Below, piece by piece: positions 44,813-57,037 of a stretch of 64,000 nucleotides of DNA (positions within the stretch are counted from its first letter, which is position 1; the number at the start of each line of letters is the position of its first letter). A model generated the notes under the pieces. It saw only the letters and a list, made by a program, of their open reading frames with translations, had not been told where the DNA came from and did not search any database. A program made the position numbers and the translations under genes. Source of the DNA: Nigrospora sphaerica (taxonomy: Eukaryota > Ascomycota > Sordariomycetes > Amphisphaeriales > Apiosporaceae); NCBI GenBank assembly GCA_018287875.1, contig JAGVVL010000009.1, positions 930,001 through 994,000 of the forward strand, read 5' to 3'.

Positions 44813-47800
44813 AGAGAGAAGCGGCCCAGACGGTGGGGAGGGGATCGATTGGACGTGTTGGTTCCAACCTGAAGGCGAGAGCCGCGGACGGGAATCTGAA
44901 ACGCGGCAAGCAGGCTCGTTGAAGGCAAGTATGCCGGGGACGAGTGCGTGGGAAATGCAAGCAGAGGAGATGAAACTGCGTGTGTGTGCCTGGAGGGGTG
45001 GATAGGCAGCTCAAGGCGGGCGGATATTGGCTGGCGAGTCTCGGGAAGGCGGCTGTTTCGGGGACGGGCGGTTAGCAGAAGTGGGTTGTCGCGGAGGGCG
45101 GCTAGGAAGGCTATATGATGGAGCCCGGCCCCGTAGACAGAGAGCACCCCAAAGGCCGGCAAGACGAGGAACAATAAAAGCGCGTGGCAATGGTGCAAGT
45201 ACAGAGAGGCATGGGAGACGTTCAAAAATAGCAGGGGTATCGTTAGCCGCCAGCCTCGCCCAAAAAGGCAACCCAGAGGCAGATGAGCTCCAAGGACCCG
45301 CGCGACTAGGCGGTTTTGGGCGACGAGCGACTGGGCCTGGCAACCCAAAATGGAAACGAGCCTGCGGAACAACAGCAGTGTGATGGAGCATTCCGATGGA
45401 GAAGAGTCCTCATGTGCGCTTGACGCCCGTCGCTTCTCGGCCCCTGGTCGTCTACGGCTATGATGATGCCGAGCGCGATGGAGGGGTGGGAGGGAAGCGC
45501 ATTGCCGCGCAGGCGAGGAGGGCAGCTCGGTCACCAAGCGAACAAGGCGAGGCTCTTCCTGGCGCAGCCCTCGCCATGAGGGGGGTGGTGCGCAGCCAGG
45601 CCGACGAGAGGGCCGCGGGTGACGTGGTGAGCGATGATAAGCCCGCCAGCGAACAGGAATTGAGGGTGAAAAGCCCCCAAGTATCAACTACCATAGCAAG
45701 CAGCCATCGCGCCGACGGCTCATGACACGCCCAAGCCCGTCAGGAGCCGTCGGCCCCCAAGAAAGCCATTGTGCTCCCGGTTCCGGGAGCAGCGCAGACG
45801 CATGCTCGATCCGGTCGCGCATCTGTCTGGAGGGGCACACGGCGGTACCGGTTGGTGAAGTGAAACCAGAGGCGCCGGTCGCTAAGAATGCGTGCTGGTC
45901 ATTGGCCGTATGGGGGAACGAGGTCCATTGTTGACGGGGTGGGTTGGCGGACCAGAGGCGCGCGTCTAAATAGATTGGGGTCTGTCTGCACTTGCCAGCG
46001 GCGCTGTCTCCCCGAGGGGACGATGCCGATTCCAGCCTAGCATCTGCATTTCCAGCGGCAACGTTTTTTTGGCGGGGAATCACGTGAGCGGTGCACACTC
46101 GTTCGCTTGTCGGCCTGTCGTCGCGGGGGTCAAACAGCGAAAGCAGTCCGGAGCCGGATGGGGGGCAACCGAGGCATCCCATGCAAAGGAGGAGAGATTC
46201 CGACGGAGGCCTTGGCCGTGCGGCGAAGGCCATCTACTCGAGGATGCGGGTGGTATCGCAGCCGACGCCTCCCGTCGGGTTGCCAACGCAGTCAGCAATC
46301 CAGTAAGCATCTTGGCCCCTACCCTAGCAAGCAAGCCGCCATCCAAACAAATAGACACTTCCCACTCCCCCGGACAATGCAGTGCGATTGAATGCCGTCA
46401 TTCGCCTCTTCCCGCCTACCTAATCCTGTATCGCATAGCCCGCGAGTTTGCTTTCTCGTCTCAGCTTGCTCTATTTTCAAAGCCTGGAGGGTGTGCGAGC
46501 ACGGCACCGAAGCCAATGCTAGATCAAGCTTTGCGGCGCGTTGGCGCAATGTCTTTCCCCGTGTCTTTTCTCCACCGGGCACAGCCCCGTCAAATCCACT
46601 CCCCTTGCGGAACGCGTGCCGCTGTCAAGCCAACCCAAGAGGCCATACCGGAAAATCGTTGCTGACCAACGCGCATCTACCCGTTGGGAAATGCGAATGG
46701 GGGGCTATTCTCTACCTAACGGTTATCTATTTACCTAAACTGGCGATCCCTTTGACTTTCGAGGCGTCTGTCGGGATGCCGCCCCCATGGCCCGTTCTGT
46801 TTCATCAAACGCGGGCTCCTCAGCTGGCCGCTGCCCGCGTTGGGTTGCAGCAGCGACTGGGGGTGCTGTACAGTGAGTGGACAGCCCTGTGGCTGTCTTC
46901 CCGACTCTTGGGGGTGCATCGCGCACCTTCTTACCGCTTTGCGCACTCCAGACCCGGATGTACCTCTCGCACTTCGCCTTCGTTCCGATCCTCCCCCATC
47001 GGACGACACATGACCACTGGCTAGAGCTCCCACGAAGGCCCGAACACGGCCGTACCTCTTGAGTATGACTTTTGCGGGGCGTACACGTTGGACGGGGCTG
47101 CTTCTGCACCGCACCCGCACTTCAACGCACCTGCGCTGCACCTGCAATGGTTGCCCACTCCTCTCCCAGTACAACAACCCTCTCTGACTGGGTCCCAAGA
47201 AGCCGGCCCGCATGGACGCATGCTACCCGAGGTATTGCACCTACAACCTACCTGTGTTCCATGACTTCTCAATTACGAAGACAGCACGTTTCCAGGTCGC
47301 GAGGGTTGAGAGAGACGTTGGACCAAAGGCCCGACGTCGGCTTCGTCACGAGGCGGACAAACAGCATTTTCTGCCCTCGCAGCATCCCGGGCAAGTGGTA
47401 CGGGAGGTAAAGCACTGGATAGAATGTCCGTACCCGCCTAGGGAAATATATACCCTACAGCACATCTTGACCACGCAGGTAATCGCCAAAAGCAAGCTCA
47501 GAACTTGAGTAAGGCGGCACTATGACAGTACAGCTGGGAACCTAAAGTACGAAGCTTTCGTCCCGTTTACCAATACTAGATGCCTGTGCTCTGGGCAGGG
47601 CAACAACTTTCTGTACGCAATCTTCACCGCCGCCACGTGCAAGACCACTTCTCTTGTGTTGCCACGTTCACCTGAAAGATGCGGCCATGGAGTGGCTGTC
47701 GGCCAGTCCCGACGAGTCCGGACGAGCCTCGGCAACAGTTCCTGTTCGTTCGCGATGATGCACGAGTCCTGCAGGTGCCTCCTGGCTCGCCCATCGCCCG

Positions 47801-48735
47801 CAGCTGAGATCCTTCCAACCCAGAAGGCCCGATATCCTTCTGTCCCAGAAGGCCCGATATCCTTCCAACCCAGAAGGCCCGATATCCTTCTGTCCCAGAA
47901 GGCCCGAGATCCTTCCGACCCAGGAGGCGAGAACCACCCAATGAAGGGCATCGCGCAAGCGTCAGTGATGCATGCTTCCATGACATGCTGCCGGCACACT
48001 CCCCAATCACGAGAGCCCCTGGCGGCGGCGAGCTTCCTTTCATCCGCCAAGTCCGGCAACAGCAGAAGCGATCCCGAGCCCATATGCTCGCGTCAGAACC
48101 GGATGGCTGGTCCTCACCGTAGCCCATTCGCCCATTCGCCCACCCGTCTAATGAATGGCCTCTTCACATTTAGCCTAAATCCCCGGGGCCCCACCTTCTC
48201 CATACTCCACGTTGGGAACACTCATCTCCCCACAGCCTTCTCCAAACATCCCCGCATCAGGCCGGAGCGGTCATGGTGGCCAATTCTCAGCATCTCACGA
48301 GCCGGTGGCAATGGACGCGAGCGACGGACAAGCTTTCCTGCCTTTGGGGATTTTTGTTACTGCTTCGCAACGACATGGTGGAAGATGGGGACTTTACCAA
48401 TATGGCTCCTTGTCCTGGCCTCCCCCGCCAGGCTGGGAGAGAGCGAGCCATTCGCAAGTCGCCTTATGCCTCCTCTGTCCACATCAGTTTCCATTCCCGG
48501 TCCGGCCGTGCTTTCTACCTGGCGGCAGGGCTAGAGGTGCATTTATCCAACACCCCTGCTCCACGCTACGGCCGCTGGGATCTACGCACCAGCGCCCGTC
48601 CGCCTCTGGCTGCCCGTCCTCGTTGTGATTAGTGCGGAAACTGGTCAGCAGAGCCGAGAACACCCTGCATGCGCCTCCACACGAAAGGAGCATTGGCATT
48701 CTGGGGATGTCCACCCTGCTCCCCAACTCGCATGA
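44813..48735. other. Long intergenic region between divergent Myb and sugar-transporter genes
   Basis: The genes point away from this 3.9-kb stretch, so it holds the promoters of both. Long open frames on both strands (for example minus 45687-44596) are Pro/Ser/Leu/His-rich and unlike known proteins. A 25-bp tandem repeat lies at 47816-47927. No gene recognised. Confidence 0.45.
47816..47927. repeat. 25-bp tandem repeat with alternating variants
   Basis: Units start GAAGGCCCGATATCCTTC at 47823, 47848, 47873 and 47898 (the last diverged), with partial units on each side. The last bases alternate between TGTCCCA and CAACCCA-type endings, so the true period is a 50-bp dimer. It lies about 1 kb before the sugar transporter. 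Confidence 0.93.
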
Positions 48736-48747
48736 TATGTATATATC
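48736..48747 (+). promoter_or_regulatory. TATA-like element of the sugar transporter
   Basis: ATGTATATATCC lies about 170 bp before the start codon and is followed by a C/T-rich leader. Confidence 0.45.
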
Positions 48748-48912
48748 CCCTGCCCACATTACCCCAAATGCGCCCCTTTTCTGTCTTGCTCCCTCCAAGA
48801 GAAAGCTTGGTATTCAGCCTTCTCGCCCGCAGCCCCAGGCCTGAAGGGAAGACCAGTCCCCCTCAGCACCGTCCCTCCCCTTTGATGCCCCAAGTGGCCC
48901 CCATCGCCCGTC

Positions 48913-50839
48913 ATGGTTGCTGCTGACACTGGCGCCGACATCTACAATGAGGCCCTGAGGCGCCGAAAGGACCTTATGGGCGCCTCGGGCCCGGCCGCGC
49001 TGCTCAAGAACTTCCGTGTCTTCTCCATTGCCGCTTTCGCCTGTATCGGCGGTGTTCTCTATGGTTACAACCAGGGCATGTTCTCGGGTCTGCTCACCAT
49101 GCCGGCCTTCGAAAGCCGTAAGTCAATCCGGTCGATGCCGCTGACGCGCGACGAGTCATGCTGACAACCAAAGACATGGGCGAATACACGACCAACCAAA
49201 CCAAGAAGGGCTGGCTCACGGCCATTCTGGAGCTGGGTGCATGGTTCGGCACCCTGCTCTCCGGTTTCCTCGCCGAAGTCCTCTCTCGAAAATACGGCAT
49301 CTTGGTTGCCGTCTCCGTCTTCATAATCGGAGTCGTGATCCAGGCAACAGCACAAGAGACGGGTCACAACGGCATTTTGGCAGGGAGATTCATCACCGGT
49401 ATGGGCGTCGGTAGTCTCTCCATGATCGTGCCCATCTACAACAGTGAGGTGGCCCCGCCCGAGGTGCGCGGCTCCCTTGTGGCTCTTCAACAATTCGCCA
49501 TCACCTTTGGTATCATGATCAGTTTCTGGATCGACTACGGCACCCACTTCATTGGAGGCACAGAAGAGGGCCAGCAGAAGGACGCGGCTTGGCTCGTCCC
49601 CATCTGCTTGCAGCTCGCGCCGGCTGCTCTTCTCTTGGTCGGCATTCTCTTCATGCCCTTCTCGCCCCGTTGGCTGATCCATCATGGTCGCGAGGCCGAG
49701 GCTCGCAAGAACCTGGCATCCCTGCGAGGTCTTCCCGAAAACCACGAGCTTGTTGAGCTCGAGTTCCTCGAGATCAAGGCCCAGTCCCTCTTTGAGAAGC
49801 GCAGTATTGCCGAACACTTTCCCAACCTGCGCGAGCAAACGGCCTGGAACACTTTCAAGCTCCAGTTTGTGGCCTGGGCTGCCCTGTTCAAGACGAAGGC
49901 CATGTTTAAGCGCGTGATTGTGGCCACCGTCACCATGTTCTTCCAGCAATGGACGGGTATCAACGCGGTTTTGTACTACGCCCCTCAGATCTTCGAGAGC
50001 CTCGGCCTTAGTGAAGTGAGTGTCAGCCTCCTGGCTACTGGCGTGGTGGGTATCGTCATGTTCATCTTCACCATCCCGGCGGTGTTGTACGTTGACCGAG
50101 TGGGCCGCAAACCCGTTTTGGTTATTGGCGCCCTCGGTATGGCCCTCTGCCACTTCATCATCGCTATCCTGGTGGCCAAAAACCAAGACCAGTGGGCGAC
50201 TCAGAAGGCTGCCGGTTGGGCTGCTGTGGCCATGGTCTGGATTTTCGTGATTCACTTCGGCTACTCATGGGGCCCTTGCGCCTGGATCCTGATTGCCGAG
50301 GTCTGGCCACTCAGCACTCGGCCTTATGGTGTCTCTCTGGGAGCTTCTAGCAACTGGGTAAGTAACCCCAACCTTGGGGTGGATAACAAAGTACTGACAG
50401 AAATCCCAGATGAACAACTTTATTGTTGGACAAGGTAGATATGAGCACAATTCCTCTTAAAACCGTATGGAAGCTTACCTCTATTAGTGACACCCGACAT
50501 GATTGAAAAGATTAGCTACGGAACATACTTGCTTTTCGGTCTTCTGACGACCATAGGTGCTGCCTTCATCTGGTTTTACGTACCTGAGACGAAGAGATTG
50601 TCTCTTGAGGAAATGGTGGGTTTGACCCAACCTCTGGCCTTGGTCCTGGTGCTGACGGAGAGCTGTAGGATATCATCTTTGGATCCGAGGGCCACGCCCA
50701 GGCCGACAACGAGCGCATGGCCGAGATCAACCGGGAGATTGGTCTTACGCAGCTGCTCACCGGCATGCACGGCGGTAACAGCAACCCAGTCGTTACCAAC
50801 GAAAAGGATAACATTGGCGAAAAGACGGAGCACATCTGA
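48913..50839 (+). CDS. MFS sugar transporter
   Basis: Five exons: 48913-49117, 49174-50357, 50410-50434 (25 bp), 50488-50615 and 50669-50839, predicted 570 aa. It shows the sugar-porter pattern: GVLYGYNQGMFSGLL in TM1, the GRFITGMGVG block, PFSPRWLIHHGR before the central loop, QQWTGINAVLYYAP in TM7, DRVGRKPVL, and PETKRLSLEEM after TM12. The small exon encodes MNNFIVGQ, which joins TM11 and TM12 as in relatives. It would import a hexose or pentose by proton symport at the plasma membrane. Residues alone do not fix the sugar; overall it looks like fungal transporters of the xylose/galactose/arabinose type. It converges with the gene at 51114. Confidence 0.95.
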
Positions 50840-51113
50840 ACCTTCCGCGGGGGCACGCCGCCTCGCAGCCTCTGTCTTTCAGGCGTTTCCCACATAGCTT
50901 GGAAACATGACCTGGGCTGCATCATGCATCGGCCATCTTACCAAATACAGTGTGGATGCCAGTCATTAACAGCCTCTTCCCATCACGTTGTATGACCTAT
51001 AGCGTAATATATACAGATTGATCTTTTCTCACATACCACGTCGAAAAGATGCGTCTTGGCTTCGGGACAGACACAATCATTTACTCTAATACTTCCCACG
51101 CCGCGTCTAGCGT

Positions 51114-51916
51114 TCAGATAACTCTCCTCGCCATGGGTCTCCATTTTCCAATCTCCTGGTACGTCGGTACCAGCCAGACCTCGCCGCCCTCCCAGCCCTC
51201 GTTCTCGGGCACGGGGAAAGCGGGATCGGCATCCTCGCCCTCTCCGTCGCCGAAGTCACCGAGCCGGACCCCGGCCTCTTGCACCGTTTGCTCCATTTTC
51301 TTGAGTGTCGCCTCATCGATGGGCTCGCTCCCACTAACATTGCCCGAGAGTTAGCCGAGTGAAGAATAAAACAAAAGAAACGTTCGGCTAACGCCCCATT
51401 CCAATTTTCTTCTTCTTCTTGGTTCAGATCCCGGCGGTGGTGTTTTACGCACTATACCAAGCTGAGATGAGGCTCCCAGGCCCGCAGCCACGCCTCGACC
51501 CTCCCGGCGGCGGCGCCGTTCCCCTCGGGCTCGACGGCGGCGGCGCGGGCGGCGCGGGCCAGGGGTGCCACGCCGGGGCGGGCCACGGCGACGGTGGCGC
51601 GACGCACGAAGGCGTCGGCGGTGCCGAGGGGGCCGAAGCGCACGCGGGCCGGCGCGGGCAACGACAAGGGCAGGGCGTCGAGCCAGGCCTGCGGGCGGCC
51701 GCCGTAGCGCGCCGGGTCGACGCCCGACGTCAGCGTCACGTGCGGCACGAAGGGCTCGGCGTGGCAGAGCCCCGGGAACGCGGCTGGCAGGCCGGCGGCT
51801 ATGAGGCGCTGCAGCCGGGCCGGCAGGGACGCCGAGACATGTTCCGAGGTCGAGGGCCGGGGCGACGGCGACGGCGACGTGCCCGGGGCGACGAGCCAGA
51901 GGGAGGCGCCGGGCAT
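51114..51916 (-). CDS. 2',3'-cyclic phosphodiesterase, CPD1-like (2H family)
   Basis: Two exons, 51916-51453 and 51333-51114, predicted 227 aa. The start MPGASLWLVAP matches the family's opening (MPGxSLWLxPP). The two catalytic histidine motifs of the 2H phosphoesterase fold are present: PHVTLTS (His59, Thr61) and PHLSLVY (His150, Ser152). QAWLDALPL and the RVRFGPLGTADAFVRRATV strand lie between. The donor GTGCGT and acceptor TTAG restore HLSLVYG, which favours this model over reading to the TAG just after. The family hydrolyses ADP-ribose 1'',2''-cyclic phosphate, made during tRNA splicing, and other 2',3'-cyclic phosphates. Exon 1 is extremely GC- and Ala-rich. Confidence 0.88.
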
Positions 51917-54495
51917 CGCGGGCTCGCGGGCGGACGGGGTTTGGGTATGAGGGCCTGTCCGCGGTCAATAAGGGGCGAGGAGATAGGGGCCGGGCGGTGG
52001 ATGGATGATGGCGATATGGCGGGGGACGTCATACCATGATGTAATGTTTGCGAGGTGGCCGCATGCAAATCCTTTCGGAAGATAGAAAATCCGACCTAAC
52101 CAGGATATAACAAGGTCTCAACCCCGGCCCATTTTACGCCTGCTTCTCCGTGACCCGGTATGGAACGGTTATGTTCAATGCTCTCTTAGCGCTACCCGTT
52201 GTGTGATTACTCCCGTTATTTCGGCGCCGGCACTTGATAAGCTGTAGTTGTAAAAGCTCATAGAGCGACACCATGAGGGAGGTTATCAATGAGGGAGAAG
52301 TTCGAAGGTAGCGTAGGGTCGTCCAGTAACCCCCGGCTCCCCTACCTTTTCAAGGCTTCCCAACCGCTTCGAATTCAATCTGTCACGTTTAGGCTTTTTC
52401 GGAGGCCCGCGGATGTCTTTTATATACATTTGCGGAATTTCTTCAAAGGCAAATAACCTGTTTCTTCAAGGGTAATCGTTCAAGAGCACTCAGGCTGTGT
52501 TGTAACACGGATCGTCCAAGGAACCTAGTCACCTAGGACTGCAACTGTTCGGTGGTTAGCGTTAGTCCTTCATTTTATAGTCGAGACTATATATTAATCT
52601 AATGTAATGAAATTAGAAGTGATCAGAAGCCATACATGCACGAAAGCGAATGGTAGTGTGAAGGACGTTTACAGCCGAACCAAGGAGACAAAACGGCGTC
52701 CAAAACCTCTTTGCGCACCCCGGAGTCCTGCCACGGATGCAGAATTTACACCATAACCGCGCTGTAAATCTTAGCTACCGGAAGGAGGAAAACGGATCCT
52801 ATGAACTGGTTTATTTTCTTCAGTAGGGCGCTCTCGCTACGAACGTGGGGGGCAGTGATTGAATTAAAAGAAACAGAGCGCTTGAGGATGTATCGCAGTT
52901 GCTTGAATCGGTCTGGTACCTGTCCTTGCCGCGTTAGTTGAGATAAGCCTTGTCTCCTGAGAAAGCGAATACATTGCAAGGTCGTCCCAAATTGACTCTT
53001 TTGAGTTGCCACCTGGGCATTATAGTAGCAAGTACCTGTTTACACACCCATTTACCTTGCCTGCCTCGTGTCTTTAACTAAGCACATCCAATGGTCCCAT
53101 TCCTTCGCCGTTCTGAAGACGCGAACCCTTCCATCTAAACTGTGCAACACGACAACATGGCGCCACCAACACAGGAATGGTTTGCGGCGCAGTACCGAGA
53201 CGGCCGCTTTGATCTGACTAATGCCTACTATCATGCCTTTCGGGATAACGAGTACGAAGCTCTCTCGCCCGTGCATTTCACAACGTTGACTCGTCGGGCC
53301 AAGCACGCCTAGACTAGTCGACCTTGACCAAACCCCCTCAAGCCCGGCTCCCGCCAAGCCTATCGCCCACTTTTGCTGAGAAAGCCTACCGCATTCTGGC
53401 CTGCCGCAGTCTCGTCCTGAATCGGGCCTTTGAGGTGAGGGGAAGGGCCAATCGCCCCCGGCGATGGCGACGTCGGCGATGATGCCCCGGCCGCGGCAGG
53501 CCTCAGACGGCCTCGCGTAGCGGGCGTCGATGCAAAGAATTTCAGCATCCGCGGAAGCTCCTCGTTACGGATGCTCAAGCGGAATCGTGCAGAAATTAAA
53601 AACGGGAGCCGGAATTCTAACGGCTCCGTGACCCGAGCTTGAAAACGGCCCTAGGACGCCGATGGGCGCCTCGCATCGACACTCAATCCGCTTACGTTCG
53701 AGCTTTGTACTCATTTTCTTGCCCTACCCAGCAAACGCTCAGCCAGCAAACGCCGCTGTCTCGCGCGGCATCTCCGCGCGTCTGATCACAACCTCCCTCC
53801 GCGGGTGCTTTCTTAGCACGGACGGGATTTGAGAACACACAGCTGCAAATTCGAACACGTAGAGATGCCTCACAAGTACGTCCAGGAGATGAGGTTGGGA
53901 ACAGAAAAACCGACAGGCTTTTCAGAAGCAAATGGCCCATTGCAGACGAATTGGGTGCGGGATGGAAAGTGCCAAGTCTGCTTCCCGGACGAAGGAGGTT
54001 GAAGCAAGCTCAGCAACGTAACATGGGCGGAAAGGCACGTTGCCGCCAAGGCGTGAGCTGGCGGGCAATGAGTCAAGGGACGGCGGTGAGCCCGTGCTGG
54101 GGTAGAGGGGCTGCGCCTCTTCGGTTGGTGAGAATCTTTTCAACACGGCAAGCCATGCATGGCTAGGTTGCGGCACAGCAGTGTTTCCCAGCCCGTCACG
54201 ATAAGCTGGACGCAGTCCCAGTGGGTCAGGTATTGCTTGGCGTGCCGGATCTCTAAATTTAGGGGGCCCTATCCAGCTTACTGGGCCCCGGCAAGCCCAA
54301 AAGGGGTAAGACACTTGGCCCTCGAGCCAATGAACCGTCTTGGTGTGGCTCGTGTATCGAAGCGCCATCTGACTCTAGTTGCCTAAACGGGTTTGCTCCG
54401 CGCCCTAGTCGTACGATGCGAGGGGTCGACCAGCGAAGCGAAATACTAGTAGCCACTCTCACGATAGCCATACCGGAACCACATGCCTGTGCGAG
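51917..54495. other. Intergenic region; no confident gene
   Basis: 52080-53000 is AT-richer with no recognisable protein. A weak candidate lies at 53157-53312. From 53580 to 54490 only short frames are seen. Confidence 0.4.
53157..53312 (+). pseudogene. Possible gene fragment (51 codons)
   Basis: An ATG-started frame encodes PTQEWFAAQYRDGRFDLTNA followed by YYHAFRDNEYEALSP and a basic end. The composition looks protein-like, unlike surrounding frames, and it stops after 51 codons. I do not recognise the family. It could be a degraded first exon or chance. Confidence 0.25.
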
Positions 54496-54503
54496 TATAT
54501 AAA
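54496..54503 (+). promoter_or_regulatory. TATA box of the 54614 gene
   Basis: TATATAAA lies about 110 bp before the start codon. Confidence 0.6.
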
Positions 54504-54613
54504 GTCGGTGCTGAGCGCCGAGAGATATTGCAACTGCCAGCATAGGAGAACTGCACACCACGGTCAAACATCCATCCCCGTGTCCAATAACTCCAAGATC
54601 ATACACCGCCGCC

Positions 54614-55705
54614 ATGGTGCGACAACTTACAGCCGCCGCCGCGTGGCTTCTCCCCCTCGCCCTTTACGCCGGCAGCGCCCTCGCCAGCGTGACGACCGCA
54701 TCCACGTCGACCGAGTACGTGGTGGTGATGACGACGACGACAGCGGACTACGAGGGCGGCCCGACCGAGACGGTGACGACGACGCGCACGCTGCAGTCGT
54801 ACGCGACGCGGACGGCGGCGCCCACGGCCACGTCGACGTACACCAACGCCTTCTACGACGTCGAGGTCGTCGCCCTGTACGTGCCGGCGGAGTCGGTGCG
54901 CGAAGCGAACCTCGTCCCCGACTACGGGTTCCCGGCGCCGGGCGGCCTCGGCGGCGGCACCAGCACCGTCTGGGTGGCGCCCGTGACCCTCTCGGCGCCG
55001 GCCTCGTGCCCCACGCCCTTCACGGTGCAAACGACGGCGACGGTGCACGTGGCCGACGCCCAGACGGCCGACCTGCGCCCCACCTCGTCCCGCACCTACA
55101 CGGGCATCTGGGGCCCCGCCGTGACGATGTACCTGTCGGCGGCGCCGCCGGGGCCGGCGCCGACGTACGGCTACGACTACGAGACGTACGTGGCCGAGTG
55201 CGAGCGGCCGCCGTCGTCGTCCTCGTACTCGTCGTACGACGACGAGGTGTGCGTGCGGCGGTACCTCTGCATGACGTGGGGGCAGTGGGTGGTGGTGCTG
55301 GCGACGGTGCCGCCGGGGCTGCTGCTGCTGGGCTTCGGCGAGTCCTTCCTCTGGTTCCGGCGGCTGATGCGCGGCCGGTCGGCGCTCCGGCTCGGCACCT
55401 GCTGCTGGGTCCTCATCTCGGGCTGGGTCCTCTGCATGACGCGGAAGAGCCCCGCGCGCGCCGCCGCCGACTGGCCCGCCCTCGAGGCCCAGTGGGCCGC
55501 CCTCTCCGCCGCCCAAAAGTGGCGCCTCTGGTGGCGCTGGGGCTTCCGCCACAAGTACCCCGTCGACCTGCTCGGCCCCGATCCCCGCCAGACCGCCGCC
55601 GCCGCCGCCGAGGCCAAGATTGAGGAGGGCGACGCCGCCCCGCCCCCCGCGCCGCCGCCCTACCCGCAGGGACACGGGCCGCTGCCCTCGGAGCCGCGGG
55701 CGTAG
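54614..55705 (+). CDS. Hypothetical signal-peptide membrane protein (363 aa)
   Basis: Single-exon ORF with a clear signal peptide (about 1-24, ending GSALA). The ectodomain is Thr/Ser/Val-rich, with runs such as VVMTTTTADYEGGPTETVTT that suggest O-glycosylation. A transmembrane segment lies near residues 223-247 (WVVVLATVPPGLLLLGFGES), and a second Cys/Trp-rich hydrophobic stretch near 259-274. The cytosolic tail contains WRLWWRWGFRHKYPVDLL and ends Pro-rich (APPPAPPPYPQGHGP). I do not recognise the family. The TATA box at fitting distance and the signal peptide and TM layout argue for a real gene. The very high GC content creates a long antisense frame that I reject. Residues 24-220 could be a wall or surface-facing domain. 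Confidence 0.8.
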   Translation: MVRQLTAAAAWLLPLALYAGSALASVTTASTSTEYVVVMTTTTADYEGGPTETVTTTRTLQSYATRTAAPTATSTYTNAFYDVEVVALYVPAESVREANLVPDYGFPAPGGLGGGTSTVWVAPVTLSAPASCPTPFTVQTTATVHVADAQTADLRPTSSRTYTGIWGPAVTMYLSAAPPGPAPTYGYDYETYVAECERPPSSSSYSSYDDEVCVRRYLCMTWGQWVVVLATVPPGLLLLGFGESFLWFRRLMRGRSALRLGTCCWVLISGWVLCMTRKSPARAAADWPALEAQWAALSAAQKWRLWWRWGFRHKYPVDLLGPDPRQTAAAAAEAKIEEGDAAPPPAPPPYPQGHGPLPSEPRA

Positions 55706-57037
55706 GCATTGCCGTTTACGTGGGGGGGAAACGGGTTACGACTTTAGATGTTCACTTAACGTAATGATAATACGCAGATAATATGTCGATTTATAATTTT
55801 AATTAATAATGCTAAGACTTCATGAAAACTACCACTTGATTTTCCCACTGGCTACTTCGGTACGTGGTATTTCAGAGCGTCATATTTAATGAATGACACG
55901 TCAATCCTAAAAGGCCCAGGCTAGAGTGCGTAGAAGGTAAGAAGGATTTCACTCTTCTTTGGGTACTTGGTGTTCTATAAAGTGGTTGAAGTGATCTTTA
56001 CCTTTTCCCTTCTTCTTTTCGTTCTCCTTACTCTTTCACCATGTCCCTTGCTAGTGTACGCACTTGGGCCCTTCCAGGGGTTTGGGAAGTCTTAAGCACC
56101 GAACCGTAACATGAGTAAAACAAATTACGTTAATCTTCATCAGCCATTATAAAACGACCGGGGTTCCTGCTCATTTTCGCTGATTCTGTGTCGGAAATTG
56201 TAGAAGGAAAGCGTCTATAGCGGGTTTTTTTTATAAAATAAAAAAAAAGACCAAAAGTCTTCTGGTAGTGTGGTGTCCTTCGAATGCCCTTAGCTACCGA
56301 TTGTTCCATCTCGCAGCCAGATACTAAGGGACGGGGAAAGTAGAGGTTCATTCATTTAGCGTGCCCTCAGCGGACGAGAGGAGCCGAGACCGAGGTTGTC
56401 GGAATCCTCGGGCCCTAGATCCCTTCCTCCTTTAAACAGCCGGCACCGGCGGAGCCAGGAACTCCTGGGCTCGGCACCCACGGCACATACAGGCTCAAAC
56501 TCACACGACCGGTACGGCGTCATCCCCACCGTAGCGATCGGCACAAACGGCCGGTAACAACTGGCGGAGAGGGAATGTTCGCACGCCGCGACTTTTGGCG
56601 GTGCCACCGGCGGCTGTGTTCGCTTTCGAGTCTTGACGATCTGGGCGAAAAGGAAAATGTCGGTTCGACGGAATAGCAGGCGGTTTCTCGCCCTTCCGGC
56701 CCCAGTGCCGGAAAGGCGGGAGTGAATCGCGATGGAGAACCACACGCCCCTTGACTTTTGTTCGCCCGCCGCGAATCATCCCTCCCCCCTTTTGTATGGC
56801 GGCAGCTCGGCCTCCCTAAAGTTCAGGAACAGCCCAGCTCACTCCTGCACTTGCACATGAATTCGTGATGACTGCATTGCCAGATGAACATCTGGCCCTA
56901 TCCATCATAAGGCAGACCTCGGAAGCACTAACTTCCGTCGGTTGGTGGAGCTCCATGGCCCAAAATGCGTTGCCAAAGTCGTGGAGTACGAAGAGATTTT
57001 CCCAGCTCCAGTGGATGTTGCAGCACCATCTTAGTGA
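55706..57037. other. Intergenic region; no gene recognised
   Basis: 55740-56330 is AT-rich with homopolymer A/T runs near 56225-56250. 56350-56800 has a moderate minus-strand frame with no recognisable domain. Confidence 0.4.

Noticed and set aside
44596..45687. Minus-strand ORF of 363 codons upstream of the Myb gene
   Set aside because: Ser/Pro/Leu/His-rich low-complexity translation lying in the pyrimidine-rich promoter and leader of the Myb gene; no domain.
47668..47958. Minus-strand ORF with GLLGQKDIGPSGLEGYRAFW repeats
   Set aside because: Product of the 25-bp non-coding tandem repeat; frame-independent and without a start or neighbour support.
54599..55675. Antisense ORF of 358 codons opposite the 54614 gene
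   Set aside because: Arg/Gly/His-rich, mirrors the GC-rich sense gene, lacks any domain, and the sense strand has a signal peptide, TM segments and a TATA box.
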